A stretch of DNA of 64,000 nucleotides from Forficula auricularia (GCA_024734495.1 JALMQS010000267.1:248001-312000); one strand, 5' to 3'. Shown: positions 43,079-54,517, counted from the first letter of the stretch. Notes: a model not told the origin generated them from the sequence alone. Numbers and translations are program-made.

Positions 43079-43279
43079 TTGTTTAGTTACAACAAAACGA
43101 CGAAATATTAACATGAAATCACTTTATGAAGTCGGTGTCAAACATATACATTTTATGAATCGCACTCCACGGATCTTAATTACCTAGTACATTTGACAGG
43201 TACGCTCGATTATAGGTATAGTTTGTTTAGCACCAACTTCATAAAGTAATTTTATGTTAATATTTCGTCGTTTATTTGT

Positions 43280-44025
43280 AACTAATAATTTTAAGAAAAA
43301 ATAAAACCGACTTCAAAAAATTCAATGCAACAAATAAAATACACTAAAAGGTATAAAATAATTATTATCTTATTTAGTTACAACTAAACGACGAAATATT
43401 AACACGAAATTACTTTTTGAAGTCGGTGCCAAACAAACTATACCTATAAGCGAGCGTACCCGCCAAACGTACTAAGTAAGATCCGTCGAGTGCGATTCAT
43501 AAAAGGTATACGTTTGGCACCGACTTCAAAAAGTAATTTCATGTTAATATTTCGTCGTTTAGTTGTAACTAAATAAGATAATAATTATTTTATACCTTTT
43601 AGTGTATTTTATTTGTTGCATTTAATTTTTTGAAGTCGGTTTTTATTTTTTCTTAAAAATTATTTTTATTTTTCTCTTTGTAGTGATGTTATTAATAGTG
43701 ATCATATCATCAGAACTTGACCAAATTAATATGACACCATCCCTAAGACACCCCCTTTCGGATAAAAAAAGAACCATCGAAATCGGTTCATAAACAAAGA
43801 GGTTAGGTCTAAACAAACCTAATAAAAAAGGTCTAATACCTATGAAAAAAATTCGAAAAAAAAATGGAACCAATCGGAAGCTAGACTGGACCCAATGCAA
43901 AAATTTTTTTCAAAATCGGTTGAGAATTGGCGGAGATATGAGGTAACATAGGCACAATAAAAAAAAAAAAAAAAAAAATTCAGTCGAATAGAGAACCTCC
44001 TCCTTTTTTGAAGTCGGTTAAAAAG
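43280..44025. mobile_element. GACTTC-family element, complete compact copy
   Basis: AAGAAAAAATAAAACCGACTTC to GAAGTCGGTTAAAAA. The 345-bp fold-back (43310-43642) has arms of about 130 bp and a loop with CGAGCGTACCCGCCAAACG. Then ATGTTATTAATAGTGATCAT and the GGAGCTTCC-type right half. It serves as the reference for the family in this window. Confidence 0.75.
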
Positions 44026-44110
44026 ATAATAATTATTTTATACCTTTTAGTGTATTTTATTTTATTTTTGAGTTTTATTATTTTATTTGTTGCATTTAAT
44101 TTTCGGTTTT

Positions 44111-44765
44111 ATTATTTTTTTTTTATAAAAATTATATATCTAATAAAAAAAAATTAATGATAAGGATTAAATACAGAATTATCGGTATATGAGCCCAACT
44201 CTCATTTTTCCGGTATATTCTCACACATTTTTTCCCCCCTTTAAATTATTTATGTCTTTTAAATTGTTCATTCATATAGAGTGTGGAAAGTTTATTTTTT
44301 TCTATTTCTGTCTCGGAGTGTATACTAACATATATAGAGAAAGTAAAAGAGAAAGCAGAGAGAAATATTTAGGTGGGTGTCTGCTTGCAGCTCACGTGGC
44401 TACCCTCCCCTACCCCTCCACCGGTGTCTGCCCTATCCCTACCCCTCCGCCACCCCTCCATTTGACACGTGTGTAGCCAGCCCATCCAGAGAGAGAGAGA
44501 GACCCTGGCTGTCTATTCAATAAGCATAACCCTTTATAGTCAGACGTGACCCTCATACAGACCATACAGACATCTACTAGACCCTTTATTAAATGTTAAT
44601 TAACACAAATAACTCATCTCTCTCTATATTATATATACTCTCTATCTTAATATAACAATATTTTAATCCTTAAAATTAGTCCACTCAATTCCCCCTAACA
44701 CATTTAAAAATTAATAAATTAATTTCTTGATTAGTTTTTTGAGAATTTTTTTATTTATTTATATA
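44111..44765. other. AT-rich DNA, C-rich patch, GA run
   Basis: No gene recognised. CCCTACCCCTCC phrases at 44403-44460 and a GA run at 44491-44500 give a chance open frame on the plus strand. Confidence 0.4.
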
Positions 44766-44774
44766 ACTATGAGC

Positions 44775-44855
44775 AGTAGCATGGCGTGTCTACGGCACGC
44801 CCGGAACCGCTCGGCCCCCGAGGCTGGTGACCCTGGCGAGCAGCGTCTCGAGATG
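44775..44855 (-). mobile_element. Helitron-type GC-rich 3' end
   Basis: On the minus strand: CGAGACGCTGCTCGCCAGGG, then GGGCGTGCCGTAGACACGCC, a hairpin-forming block. The same layout occurs at 50985-51065 and 61619-61670. Confidence 0.45.
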
Positions 44856-44859
44856 TGAT

Positions 44860-45454
44860 TATTAGCTGTCCATAATTATATGTTTTGAAAAAAATATTTT
44901 TTTGAATAATGAATATTGATCAAAGAAAGATGAAAAAATATCATTAAATGCTTTATAAATATTTTATTAGAGCATGCAACCGCTTTAACTCGAATCACAA
45001 GATTGTCGGGTTCCAAGTTTACCCTCCAAACAGTAAAGGGTTCTGTATTCGAAAAAATTTGAGAAACACCGAACTAGACTATGATACTTTTTATTTCATT
45101 TTATTTAAAATGACAGTATTCATTCAAAATACTCCAAAACTCAGCCTGGTTGTTATCGGCCGTGGGAATACCGGAACACTATTCATCCCATAAGTTCCAA
45201 GTAATTTAGGTAAATTCTAACCTGAAAAATCACATTGTGTCTTACGGGATGCGAAATACGGTATTTGTTTTAAGTTTAGTAAACCTAAAAGTAAATTTTT
45301 GTACCCCAGTAAGTAGATAACAATGTAGAGATGAATAACGTATTTGTTGCCTATCTTGCAGGCGTTCCCATGAATCGGCTGTTCTCACTAACGCCATCTA
45401 GTGGCTTCTCTAGATAGGTATTTTTGAAAATTTGACTTAAATTTCTGTCTCTTT
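44860..45454. other. AT-rich DNA; unrecognised frame at 44948
   Basis: An open frame of 81 codons (44948-45193) has no domain I recognise. A GCCATCTAGTGGC palindromic phrase lies near 45402. Confidence 0.3.
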
Positions 45455-45465
45455 AATGTTATCTA

Positions 45466-45660
45466 TTGGGGAGTCGGGTGGCTCAGTCAGCTAACGCGCT
45501 GGGCTCACTTCGGCATCAATCAATTATGTGGAGGTCCTGGGTTCGATCCTGGCTGCCAAATCAAAATTTATACCGGTTGAAAACTCGGCTCCCTCACTCA
45601 CTCTATTAACAGACTTATGTTAGTGTAAATGGGCTTTGTTCCCGGTGACATTAAATAAAA
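45466..45660 (+). mobile_element. tRNA-derived SINE with 11-bp target duplication
   Basis: AATGTTATCTA is repeated at 45455-45465 and 45661-45671. The 195-bp body starts with a tRNA-like head: A box TGGCTCAGTCAG (45479-45490), B box GGGTTCGATCC (45539-45549). It continues with AAAACTCGGCTCCCTCACTC and ends AAATAAAA. Internal Pol III promoter boxes and a perfect duplication are diagnostic. It looks young. Confidence 0.92.
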
Positions 45661-46057
45661 AATGTTATCTAGGATTCTAAAACCCTTAATTACACAATTC
45701 AAGTTATCATAAAAATAGATAATTTTAAAAAATCTATGAAAATTAGAATACTGAGTTTTTGGTTGACTTTTGTCTAAGAATCCTTAGTCAAATAAAAAGA
45801 CTGTTAAAGGAGACAAGAATTGCATAGTTACAAGTTACAAGCTTCTTTCAATGACTATTTAAAACCTGAAGAAGGAGGGAAATTTCTACAAAAAGTCATT
45901 TTTTTTTTATAGAACGAAAATAATGTTCTATTATATTATTTAATTCGGACTTTGCGGAAAATAAATATACTTAATAGACTGCCTTTCCATTAATTCGTAA
46001 TTTAATAAATAAATAAAATAATATAATTAAGAAAAAATCGTAAATATATAAAAAAAT

Positions 46058-46662
46058 TCCATCAGGATTTGAATGAAAATCTTAATCTCCTTTTACTTAG
46101 TTATTTGGATAGAAAAGTTAGATGAAATTTGGATAGTGAGTGATATTAATACATTCTTAATATTAATAATTTTTTTTAATTTACTTGATGGAAAGTGGTG
46201 TAGGTTTTAGGTGAAACATGATGTTAGTTAATAGAGTAAAGGGTGTGTAGTTTTACAGTGAATGAAATAAAACTCAAAGAGGTTTGATACAAACTCTAGT
46301 TGTATAAACCTTTTAGTTAGTTTGATGAGTTTATTTCATTCACTGTGAAACTACACACCCTTACTTATTATTAATAATTATTCTTAATTATTATTGTAAA
46401 CAATTAGAAATTTGATTATTCTAATTGAATTATTGAGAGATAAAATTAATTAATTAAGAAACAATTGAATTAATTTTATATCTCAATAATTCAATTGGAA
46501 TAATCAAATTTCTAATTGTTTACAATAATAATTAGAATAATTATTAATATTAAGAATGTATTAATATCTACTCACTATCCAAGTTTCATCTAACTTTTCT
46601 ATCCAAATAACTAAGTAAAAGGAGATTAAGATTTTCATTCAAATCCTGATGGAATTTTTACT
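46058..46662. repeat. Compound palindrome (three inverted-repeat pairs)
   Basis: The outer arms 46058-46165 and 46545-46662 (ATTCCATCAGGATTTGAATG and complement) enclose two inner inverted pairs. The first (46238-46272 with 46330-46365) carries GGGTGTGTAGTTTTACAGTG. The second (46375-46445 with 46470-46540) carries AAACAATTAGAAATTTGATT. The AGTGAATGAAATAAAACTC arm is shared with 52671. Confidence 0.8.
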
Positions 46663-46669
46663 TTACCAA

Positions 46670-47440
46670 ATATGAGTCTGTTTATATTATTCAAATCTAT
46701 GATTATAAGATTCTCACTTAATCTCTTTTTGTATTCTCCCTTATACTGAGAATATTATTATGTCAGAAGATATTATGTCGGGTGCTGAAATGTCGCGGTA
46801 CCCTAAAAAAAATGGAAATATATCTGAGTATAGAGTGAAATATCAAATGCAGAAAGAGGGTGAGATTCAAATTCACCCCCTCTTTTTCCTTTCATCCCTT
46901 TCTTTTTGACTTTCTATTTGTCTGCCTATATATTTTATTCATTCACCCGCCTTTTTTTTTTTTTGATTACCTTTCTTAGATAACTAATTTCCCTAGAAAT
47001 TGCCTCCTTTCTTTTCACACTCCTCCACCCTCCCTCTTTAACACCCCCACCAAGTCTTCCACAGATAGAACTCTGACTACTTTCTTTTTCATCTTAGATC
47101 CAAATTCAAAGTTACGGCTGAATTTTCATTCCCGGTTACATTTCTTCGATTAACAATCAATGAAAAGAGAAGAAGGGTCACCCACCACGCCATATTCCTT
47201 CCCCCAATGACATTGCAAAAAAGAGAAAAATTAGAAATAAATAGAAAAGATTATAGTCTAAGTGAATTGAAGATAAGACAAATACTATAATTGAGATTCA
47301 CCTAAATAAAAATAATATAAGCCTAGCATAAAAATAAACACTATTAAATAAATTTATAATTATTCTCATTAATATATCAAAGTATAATTATATACTAATA
47401 TATGAATTTATGAATTCATAAATTAATTCCTCCGAATCCA
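46670..47440. other. AT-rich DNA, no feature seen
   Basis: Pyrimidine-rich stretches occur at 46878-47090. No gene or element ends found. Confidence 0.4.
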
Positions 47441-47450
47441 TTGTAATAGA

Positions 47451-47485
47451 CTGATGAAGAGGGCAAAGCCCTCGAAACTATAGTC
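47451..47485 (+). ncRNA. Hammerhead-like core motif, best-paired copy
   Basis: CTGATGA, A, GAGGGC, AAA, GCCCTC, GAAA, then the self-complementary CTATAG and TC. Stem II has six perfect pairs. The palindromic CTATAG would allow stem III to form between two molecules, as known for short-stem-III hammerheads of Penelope-like elements. The extra A after CTGATGA is the main departure from the consensus. Stem I pairing is weak. Confidence 0.55.
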
Positions 47486-47984
47486 TCGTTTTAAATAAAT
47501 AAAATTTATAATTCCAGCAGAAGACACACTCTTTTATTGTCCCCTTCAATAAACACTTATTTTCATTGTTGTGACTTTTCGATTTAATGATTATTTATTT
47601 AATAATTAATTATTTAATCATTATTATTTGATAATTAAGTTAAATAATTGTTAAAAATAATTATTAAGATTTTTTGAGATCTAATTGATTAATGTATTTT
47701 GTTTATTTGATGTCGTATAAAAATAGTTCTTATAAGTTTGGTTCTTTTTGTAGATTAAGTAGACGTATAAGAAAAATATAAAGTTTAATTTAAAAAACAG
47801 AACTTGACATTGAAATACCTTTGAAAGCTTGTTCTAATTCAACAAACAATGGCGTAGTTTAGTTTCCCCCTTGATATAAACAAACTTTTAATTGAAACTT
47901 TTTTTCTCTTAAATCTGTGTAAAATAAAGTTTTAAGATCATTATAAATATTTATTTTCATTGTTGTGAATTTGCGATTTAATAA

Positions 47985-48020
47985 ATAGTACTTGGAGGCA
48001 CCGAGCGATGCTCGGTAACT
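47985..48020 (+). repeat. CCGAGC-GAT-GCTCGG hairpin repeat end
   Basis: GTACTTGGAGGCACCGAGCG and the perfect 6-bp stem, as at 27503. Confidence 0.65.
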
Positions 48021-48254
48021 TCTTCCTTCAGTTAAAAGCTTTATTTTAATATTATTTTAAATTTAAAATTCTGATAAAAAAGGTCGATTTTTATTTGAAA
48101 GCCGTTTTCAAATTAAAAAAAAAAATACAAATATATATAAAGTATTCGACCACTGTGTTATTTTTTCAGAAAATTGAGTCCAGCTTATGCGAAAGATATT
48201 TTTAAATAAATTCTTGATTATTTTTTATTCTATTAAATAAATAAAGTTCTAAAA

Positions 48255-48575
48255 CAAGGGTCTTCAACCCGCGGCCCGCCGATATGTTTTCTGCGGCCCG
48301 CCAACAGCCTCTCAATAACGACTACAAAAAAAATAATTTTTAGAATTTTTTTTTACAACATTAAATTTTAAAATTGAAGAAAATAAAGTTCTATGTGGGG
48401 GGGGGCGGCGTCTGTGACCCCCCCCCCCGCTTGGACAATTCGATCGAAAGTAGATCTTATATACCGGCGACCGCCCCCCCCCCCCCAAATCAGAGGTCTG
48501 GATCCGCGCCTTGGTCCGGCCCGCTGTGCAGAAAAAAAATTTGGCCCTTGATTTGTAAAACGTTGAAGACCCCTG
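48255..48575. mobile_element. hAT MITE with 8-bp duplication, containing a second hAT piece
   Basis: CAAGGGTCTTCAACCCGCGG at the left and CGTTGAAGACCCCTG at the right are inverted ends. TTCTAAAA flanks both sides (48247-48254, 48576-48583). The interior 48380-48520 is a fragment of the CAAGGGCGGATCCAG family seen at 11648, inserted later. Confidence 0.88.
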
Positions 48576-48595
48576 TTCTAAAACGTTTATTAATA

Positions 48596-49805
48596 ATTCT
48601 AACGTTTAGGGAGAACAACAAACCACAAACACAATACCTCTTCAAGACCTTTGAGAATAAAGGATTTACCCGACCCATTGTCTGCCTGAGCACAAAAGGA
48701 AAAGGGAAACCTTTTTATTTTGGGAATGGGATTTGTCTACCTGAGAATAATTAATTTGATTACGAAAAAACCCATCAAAAACAATTTTGTCGAAGATGAG
48801 ACCATGACATATCGAATTGTCACCCGAAAAACCCCCTAACCCGTGAATTTCATCAAAATCGTTAGAGCCGTTTCTAAAATAGAACTAAGATACAAACAAA
48901 TATATATATATAAACAAACACAATTTTGCTCGTTTAATAAGAGTAGTTTTATTTAATAATTAAATATTTAATTATTGAATAACTTTGAATTCTTAAGAAA
49001 TATACTTGTATGTGTATATATAAATAAACCAAAACCCTTTATTTTTTTTAATTTATAAGAAATAAGTTTTTATATTTCAAAGTATTTAGTATATCTATAT
49101 ATATAAAATCCTTTGTGTGTATGTATTCGCATGATCGACCCACGCCTAAACCACTGAACGTATCGAAACCATATTCACACCATATGTTTGCTTAGTGCTG
49201 GGGATGGTTTATCTAAATTTTGAGCCAAATCGGTTTGATTTTATTTTTTATTTTTATATTTAATTGATTGACAGATAAGATCTATAGAAATAGAGCCTCT
49301 AAAAGGGCCAAGCAAACAATACATTATCCCTACCCTGAAAGGTCAGGTCTTAAACAATGAAACCCCTCTTAACAAAAGAAAGGGGTATACAGGTAGTCAG
49401 ATCAAAATTTCAGAAACTTTTTTTTAAGATAATAAAATCTATTTTGAATACAGACATAATTTGTAAATTTAATTTTATATATATATAATCCTTAGTATGT
49501 ATGTGCGTGATCGACCCATGCCTAAACCACTGAACGTATCGAAACCATATTCACACCATATGTTTGTTTAGTGCTCCAGATGGTTTATCTAAATTTTGGG
49601 CCAAATCGGTTTGATTTGATTTCACACGATTTTACATAATTAAATTAATTATTCTCAGGTAGAATGCCAATTGGGGTTTTAAAAAAGGTTTATCTTTTCT
49701 TTTGTACCCAGGCAGACAATGGGTGTGGGTTAATTCATTGTTCTCAAAGGCCTTGAAGAAGTATTATGATTATATTATAGATATATTTTGTTTTCCCTAA
49801 ACTTT
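48596..49805. repeat. Inverted repeat pair flanking a Helitron 5'-end region
   Basis: 48596-48770 and 49650-49805 are diverged inverted copies (TTTAGGGAGAACAACAAACC and CCATTGTCTGCCTGAG, mirrored). The minus-strand reading RQTMGRVNPLFSKVLKRYCV in the left copy suggests a decayed coding segment, which I do not recognise. Confidence 0.6.
49095..49640 (+). mobile_element. Two Helitron 5'-end-like repeats
   Basis: Two blocks (49095-49260, 49480-49625) start with TATATATATAAAATCC-type sequence and continue GATCGACCCACGCCTAAACC and AAACCATATTCACACCATAT. This is the typical 5' region of insect Helitrons. They precede the helicase relic in the same orientation. Confidence 0.5.
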
Positions 49806-49939
49806 AGAATTAAACTGTTTCACAGAAATACACCATTCTCTCTTAAGTAAAAAGAAAAATTTATATTATTAAATGTGATTATTTTATTGTTATTAGTTGG
49901 CTAACCTGAGCCTGTCGGAAAGAAACATTCCAAATCTTA

Positions 49940-50701
49940 ATCAATGTTTCTTATTATAAATACATTTCCCAGTATCTCAGTGCATTACATACAACGAATC
50001 ATGGTGCATGCCTAGCATTACGATTGTTAGAAGAAGATTCGCATTGGGATACAACTCTTGCCCATGCTGCTCTCGGTTCATCGCCACATCAAATACGATG
50101 TTTGTTTGCCATTTTATTGACAACGTGTTTTCCAACTAACCCGCCTAAATTATGGGGAAAATATAAGGCTTCAATGAGTGAAGATGTATTACATGCTCTA
50201 CGTAGAATTCGAGGAGATCCAGATATAAATTTCTCGCCAGAAATATATAATGAATCTTTGATTAAGTTGGAAGATTTATGCATGATCATTTCGAATCAAC
50301 CACTAATTAAATTAGGGATGCCATCAGTTAATCGGCCAGTAAGTGATTTATTTAATCGCGATATGCAACGTGAACAATCGTACAATGTTGATGGTTTAAA
50401 TGCATATGTTCAAGCAAATGAACCAAAATTGTTACCAGAACAAAAATTATGCATGCAGTCGCTGCTCAAGAAGATGGTTTCTTTTTTTGGATGCACCAGG
50501 TGGAACAGGGAAACATTTTTAATTTCGCTCATATTGGCACAAATGACATCATCTGGAATTGCTGCCACTTTATTAGACGGAGGAAAAACAGCACATTCAA
50601 CACTAAAATTATTATTGAACATTCAAACAAATGAAAATGCTGTATGTAACATTAAAAGAATTTTTGGAACTGTACATAAATCAAAATTCATTCATGTATA
50701 A
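49940..50701 (+). pseudogene. Helitron Rep/Hel helicase remnant
   Basis: The frame (longest part 50024-50701) contains LRLLEEDSHWDTTLAHAALG, SSPHQIRCLFAILLTTC, MSEDVLHALRR and NRPVSDLFN, which precede the PIF1-type helicase in Helitron proteins. The Walker A box GGTGK is present at about 50492-50508 but in the next frame; a single-base loss there shifts the reading. The frame then returns with SSGIAATLLDGGKTAHSTLK. Rep nuclease motifs are not found upstream. It is dead and truncated. Confidence 0.85.
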
Positions 50702-50974
50702 GAAAATATTAGAAAGAGTAAATCTATGCTTCGTCGTTGAATTATTTAACCTATAATCTTCAAACTAACGTAAGAGAGAAAAAAAGAGAGAATGAAATGA
50801 AAAAGAGAGAGGAATACTAGAAGTTTCACTTCCGTCGTGCGTAAGCTTGACACACTCAGAATTTTTATTTTGCTTTCGCAATGTGTTAGATTATTTCTTG
50901 AAGCTGATTTTTAATTAATAAAATACGAGTATATTTAATTAAAATACAGTTGAACAAAATTATATTGCAAACAA

Positions 50975-51073
50975 ACTTTTGGCCGTCTCGAGACGCTGCC
51001 CGCCAGGGCCACCCGCCCGGAGGGCCAAGGTGCAGATGGCGTGCCGGAGGCACGCCTGACGCAGCTTGTATAT
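50975..51073 (+). mobile_element. Helitron-type GC-rich 3' end
   Basis: GAGACGCTGCCCGCCAGGGC, then GGCGTGCC-GGA-GGCACGCC, a perfect 8-bp hairpin, followed by TGACGCAGCTTG and an AT tract. Hairpin position relative to the end fits Helitrons, although the last bases are CTTG, not CTRR. Confidence 0.5.
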
Positions 51074-51337
51074 ATATATGATCATTAAAAATGTCAAAAG
51101 TTGCTCTATAGTTGAGAGGGGGAATAAAATATATAAAAAAAATGAAAAACTTGGCAATTAGCATGTGAATTATTTCTATGTTGAAAAGCGGTTTATATAT
51201 ATATATGGTATATAGGTTCTTAAGTTTACCAAACTTTTCTTTTTATACTTCTTAAGAAATTTTTCTTAAGATGAATTCATTAATGGTTGATAAAAAAAAA
51301 AAAAAAAAAAATCAAGACTTAAAAAAAAGGAGTAAAA

Positions 51338-51580
51338 AAATGAATAAAAATAGAAGACTTTGATAAAAATAAATAAATAAATAAAAGTTGAAATGAGATT
51401 TATAAATAAATAAAATATTAAAACAATGTCAATAACTAATGTTTAATTAAAATTGAAATAATTAAAAAAAAATTAATAATTAGAAATTTGATACTTTTTA
51501 ATTATTATTGTCTCTTTAGTGAAAATAGTAAACAATTCATCATTAAAATTATTAACTTTTGCTAAATTTGAAATTGTGTT
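51338..51580 (+). repeat. Dispersed AT repeat, copy 1 (copy 2 at 55418-55640)
   Basis: AATAGAAGACTTTGATAAAAA, AATGTCAATAACTAATG and GTGAAAATAGTAAACAATTC occur in the same order in both copies with few changes. No coding potential. Confidence 0.8.
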
Positions 51581-51773
51581 CTACTCTTCATAATTATTAT
51601 TGTAAACAATTAGAAATTTAATTGAAAAGTTTTGTTTTGCCGAGAGTAGCAGAGTTGTTGATTCACAAAGAGAAACAAAGAGGTTGTCCTCTGCTTGATG
51701 CAAATAAACATATACACATATATATCAAGATGATATATCTGTATATATATTATTTATTTGTTTGAGACTATAG

Positions 51774-51800
51774 TTTCGAAGACTTGGTCTTCATCATCAG
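51774..51800 (-). ncRNA. Hammerhead-like core motif, minus strand
   Basis: CTGATGA, T, GAAGAC, CAA, GTCTTC, GAAA, CTATAG, TC on the minus strand. This is the inverted twin of 52033. Confidence 0.55.
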
Positions 51801-52032
51801 TCTTTCTTCAATTATAAATGTTTTTCATGAGCATATTGGATATTGAAAACTTGATGTTCTTTCTTCACTGCTGGAAGGCTAGGAACTAATAAAGACACTC
51901 TATCCGGGTTCACATTCAAATATAACAATATGTATAACTATATATATATATTGAATGACTCTATATTCCAGCAGTGAAGAAAGAACATCAAGTTTTCAAT
52001 ATCCATGAAAGACATTTATAGTTGAAGAAAGA

Positions 52033-52067
52033 CTGATGATGAAGACCAAGTCTTCGAAACTATAGTC
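52033..52067 (+). ncRNA. Hammerhead-like core motif
   Basis: CTGATGA, T, GAAGAC, CAA, GTCTTC, GAAA, CTATAG, TC. Six-pair stem II, different in sequence from 47451 but still fully paired. Confidence 0.55.
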
Positions 52068-52391
52068 TCAAACAAATAAATAATATATATACAGATATAT
52101 CATCTTGATATATATGTGTATATGTTTATTTGCATCAAGCAGAGGACTAACCTCTTTGTTTCTTTTATGAATTAGAAATTTGATATTCCAAAATTAAATT
52201 ATTGAGATTTAAATTAATTCAATTGGAATCTTAAATTTCTAATTGTTTACAATAATAATTAAGAATCTATTATTACACACTAGTCAAGTTTCATGTAAAT
52301 TTTCTATCCAAACCAAAAGGATATTATTATTTTCATACAAGTCCTGGTGGAATTATTAAAATAAATTACGACTATTTCTTAATTATATTTA

Positions 52392-52562
52392 TTTATTGGA
52401 CCTGGATGCCCACGGAAAGACGGAGGAGAAGAGGAGAGACCGAGACGAACGTGGAAGCAGGGAGTAGATGAGGCAATGACCAGTAGGCAACTACAAGAGC
52501 AAGACATCCTGGATAGAGAGAATTGGCGTGTTGGATGCGGAAAACGGCGCATGCTGTAGAAC
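52392..52562 (+). pseudogene. Possible LINE C-terminal scrap
   Basis: Less AT-rich than the flanks. One frame ends DRENWRVGCGKRRML then stop, preceded in other frames by an Arg/Glu-rich stretch. This is the style of RTE/CR1-type LINE C-termini (D-R-x-x-W-R). An A/T-rich tract follows. Weak evidence. Confidence 0.35.
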
Positions 52563-52604
52563 AAACCGCTTTATATATTTTTTTTTTTTTTTTTTTTTTT
52601 ACTT

Positions 52605-53250
52605 ATGGAAAGTGGTGTAGGTTTTAGGTGAAACATGATGTTAGTTAATAGAGTAAAGGGTGTGTAGTTTCACAGTGAATGAAATAAAACTCAAAGAGGT
52701 TTATACAAACTCAATATATTTCGGATTATTAGTCCATCATCAGGAGTTTACAGGTTAAAAACTAATAATAATTGAACGAGTGGTCGCCATTCTTGACATT
52801 CAAATCATGGTTACCAATATAACAAAATATAACATTCAAATCTTACACAAGAAAAACACCAATGAAAATTTAAAATTTAAAAAAAAAATTTTAAAAAATT
52901 GTTTTACAAAGATTTTTCTTTTTTTAATTATAAAATATATAAATGTAAATATAGATTTCTTATATTTACATTTATATATTTTATAATTAAAAAAAGAAAA
53001 ATCTTTGTAAAACAATTTTTTAAAAATTTTTTTTTTAAATTTTAAATTTTCATTGGTGTTTTTCTTGTGTAAGATTTGAATGTTATATTTTGTTATATTG
53101 GTAACCATGATTTGAATGTCAAGAATGGCGACCACTCGTTCAATTATTATTAGTTTTTAACCTAAACTCCTGATGATGGACTAATAATCCGAAATATATT
53201 GAGTTTGTATAAACCTCTTTGAGTTTTATTTCATTCAGTATCACCCTTTA
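52605..53250. repeat. Near-perfect palindrome with hammerhead-like motifs
   Basis: Arms 52660-52950 and 52955-53245 are almost fully complementary (GAACGAGTGGTCGCCATTC, GGTTACCAATATAACAAAAT). The centre is near 52953. Both arms contain the motif (52719-52743 minus, 53170-53194 plus). Matching reading frames on both strands are a result of the palindrome. Confidence 0.9.
53170..53194 (+). ncRNA. Hammerhead-like core motif
   Basis: CTGATGA, T, GGA, CTAATAA, TCC, GAAA, TATAT. The inverted twin is at 52719-52743. Three-pair stem II. Confidence 0.45.
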
Positions 53251-53624
53251 CTCTATTAACCCGCTTATATATATATATATTTATTTATTTATTTATTTAT
53301 TTATTAAATGACCAATTAATGAAAAGGCAGATTTTTCATAACAACAAGAATATTTTTTCTATATTCAATTGGGTAATTGAATTATTGAGAAATAATAGAT
53401 TAATTATTTCTATTTAAAGGACCGATGATCAAAATCAAAAACATAGAATTTATATATGGAATATATATTTTTGAAAAAATTGACCATTGAAAAAGGGAGA
53501 AATTCTGACGAAACGTTTGACTTTAAAATAAACGTGTTCTGGATTGTTTTTTATAAAAAAATTTGTATTTTTTTCATTTATTTAAACAATCAATAAAATT
53601 TTTTCTTTTCTATATATGTAAACA

Positions 53625-53655
53625 ATACCTGGAGCCACCGAGCTATGCACGGTAA
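53625..53655 (+). repeat. ACCGAGC-type repeat end
   Basis: ATACCTGGAGCCACCGAGCT, then ATGCACGGTAACC. The hairpin is imperfect compared with 27503 and 47985. Confidence 0.6.
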
Positions 53656-53659
53656 CCAA

Positions 53660-54275
53660 ATTAAATAAACTGCAACGGATCGTTGCTAAACTTTATCCAA
53701 ATTCATTTGAAATATTAATATGTTCTAGAGTAAAGTACTTTAAAATATAATTTTACTAAAAACTTTATTTAACCTTTTTTGTGGTCCCCAAGGTACTTAA
53801 TTAGGATATTAAATTTCATCAAAATTGGTTAAGTCATTTTCAAGATATTTAGAAAAAACTAAAAAAGTACTGAAATAAAGTACTAATGTTTGTGGACCGA
53901 TATGTACCAAAAACTAATCAGCGCTTCATTTTGTTAAAAGAATGCTAGGTTTTTAATTTCATTTCAATCGGTGCAACGGTGTGGAAAAAATCGTGGGCCA
54001 AAAAAACGATAACATCCATCCATCCATCCATACATCCATCCATCCATCCGCACGCACTAAATGAAAAAATCGCACTTTTCGGCCTCTCGACGAGATCCCT
54101 TGTAATTTTTGGCAAAACCGTCACGTGCTAAAATTCAACCTAATTGAATACTACAATTTGTGACTTTAATTGAGTCCATGGGTTCCGTAGTTTTTACCTG
54201 AGGACCCTTTGAAGCCACGCTTGCCCCGAGAGCGATTACAATACTTTACCCATGCTTTGCATTGGATAAAGTAAA
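53660..54275 (-). mobile_element. Second copy of the ACTTTATCCA long-TIR family (one end lost)
   Basis: Reverse complement of 12354-12940: AACTGCAACGGATCG, TTGTGGACCGATATGTACC, a CATC tetranucleotide run (54008-54050), and the terminal CCATGCTTTGCATTGGATAAAGT at the right. The left part stops at an internal point. Confidence 0.75.
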
Positions 54276-54517
54276 AAAATACAATTTATAGTAGACGTCC
54301 CCTGCCCCCCCCACCCCCCCCCCCCCAACTGCACCCCACCTCCTGCAACTCCAACATCCATCCCACTCCGCATTTCTAGCTTTCTAATGGTCTACATATT
54401 AAATGTATACCTATTTGTTTACTCGTACACCAATTTGCCCACATTCATTCATATTGATAAACATTATAAAAAATAAATAGGAAATTAATAATAAAAAACA
54501 ATCGTATAGGATCTGAA

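Larger units (their letters stand above)
41430..44110. mobile_element. Nested GACTTC-family palindromes
   Basis: An outer copy starts near 41430 with the minus-strand frame ATRKRKRRAIESENDNKIQ, and its AACCGACTTC fold-back opens at 41577. The fold-back is broken by a Harbinger-like element (41644-43078). It resumes at 43079 and is broken again at about 43275 by a complete family member (to 44025). It finishes near 44105 with the matching GATAATAATTATTTTATACC arm. Confidence 0.75.
51640..52165. repeat. Palindrome with hammerhead-like motifs in both arms
   Basis: Arms 51660-51880 and 51968-52165 are inverted copies sharing TTTGCATCAAGCAGAGGA, the TATAGTCTCAAACAAATAAA tail and GAAAGAACATCAAGTTTTC. 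The roughly 90-bp centre is not paired. Motifs lie at 51774-51800 (minus) and 52033-52067 (plus). Confidence 0.85.

Noticed and set aside
45362..45410. Possible splice acceptor CTTGCAG with a downstream exon
   Set aside because: No open, conserved reading follows; the GCCATCTAGTGGC phrase is common in repeats.
52780..53135. Two long frames with the same protein start on opposite strands
   Set aside because: They are the two arms of a palindrome and AT-rich; not independent genes.
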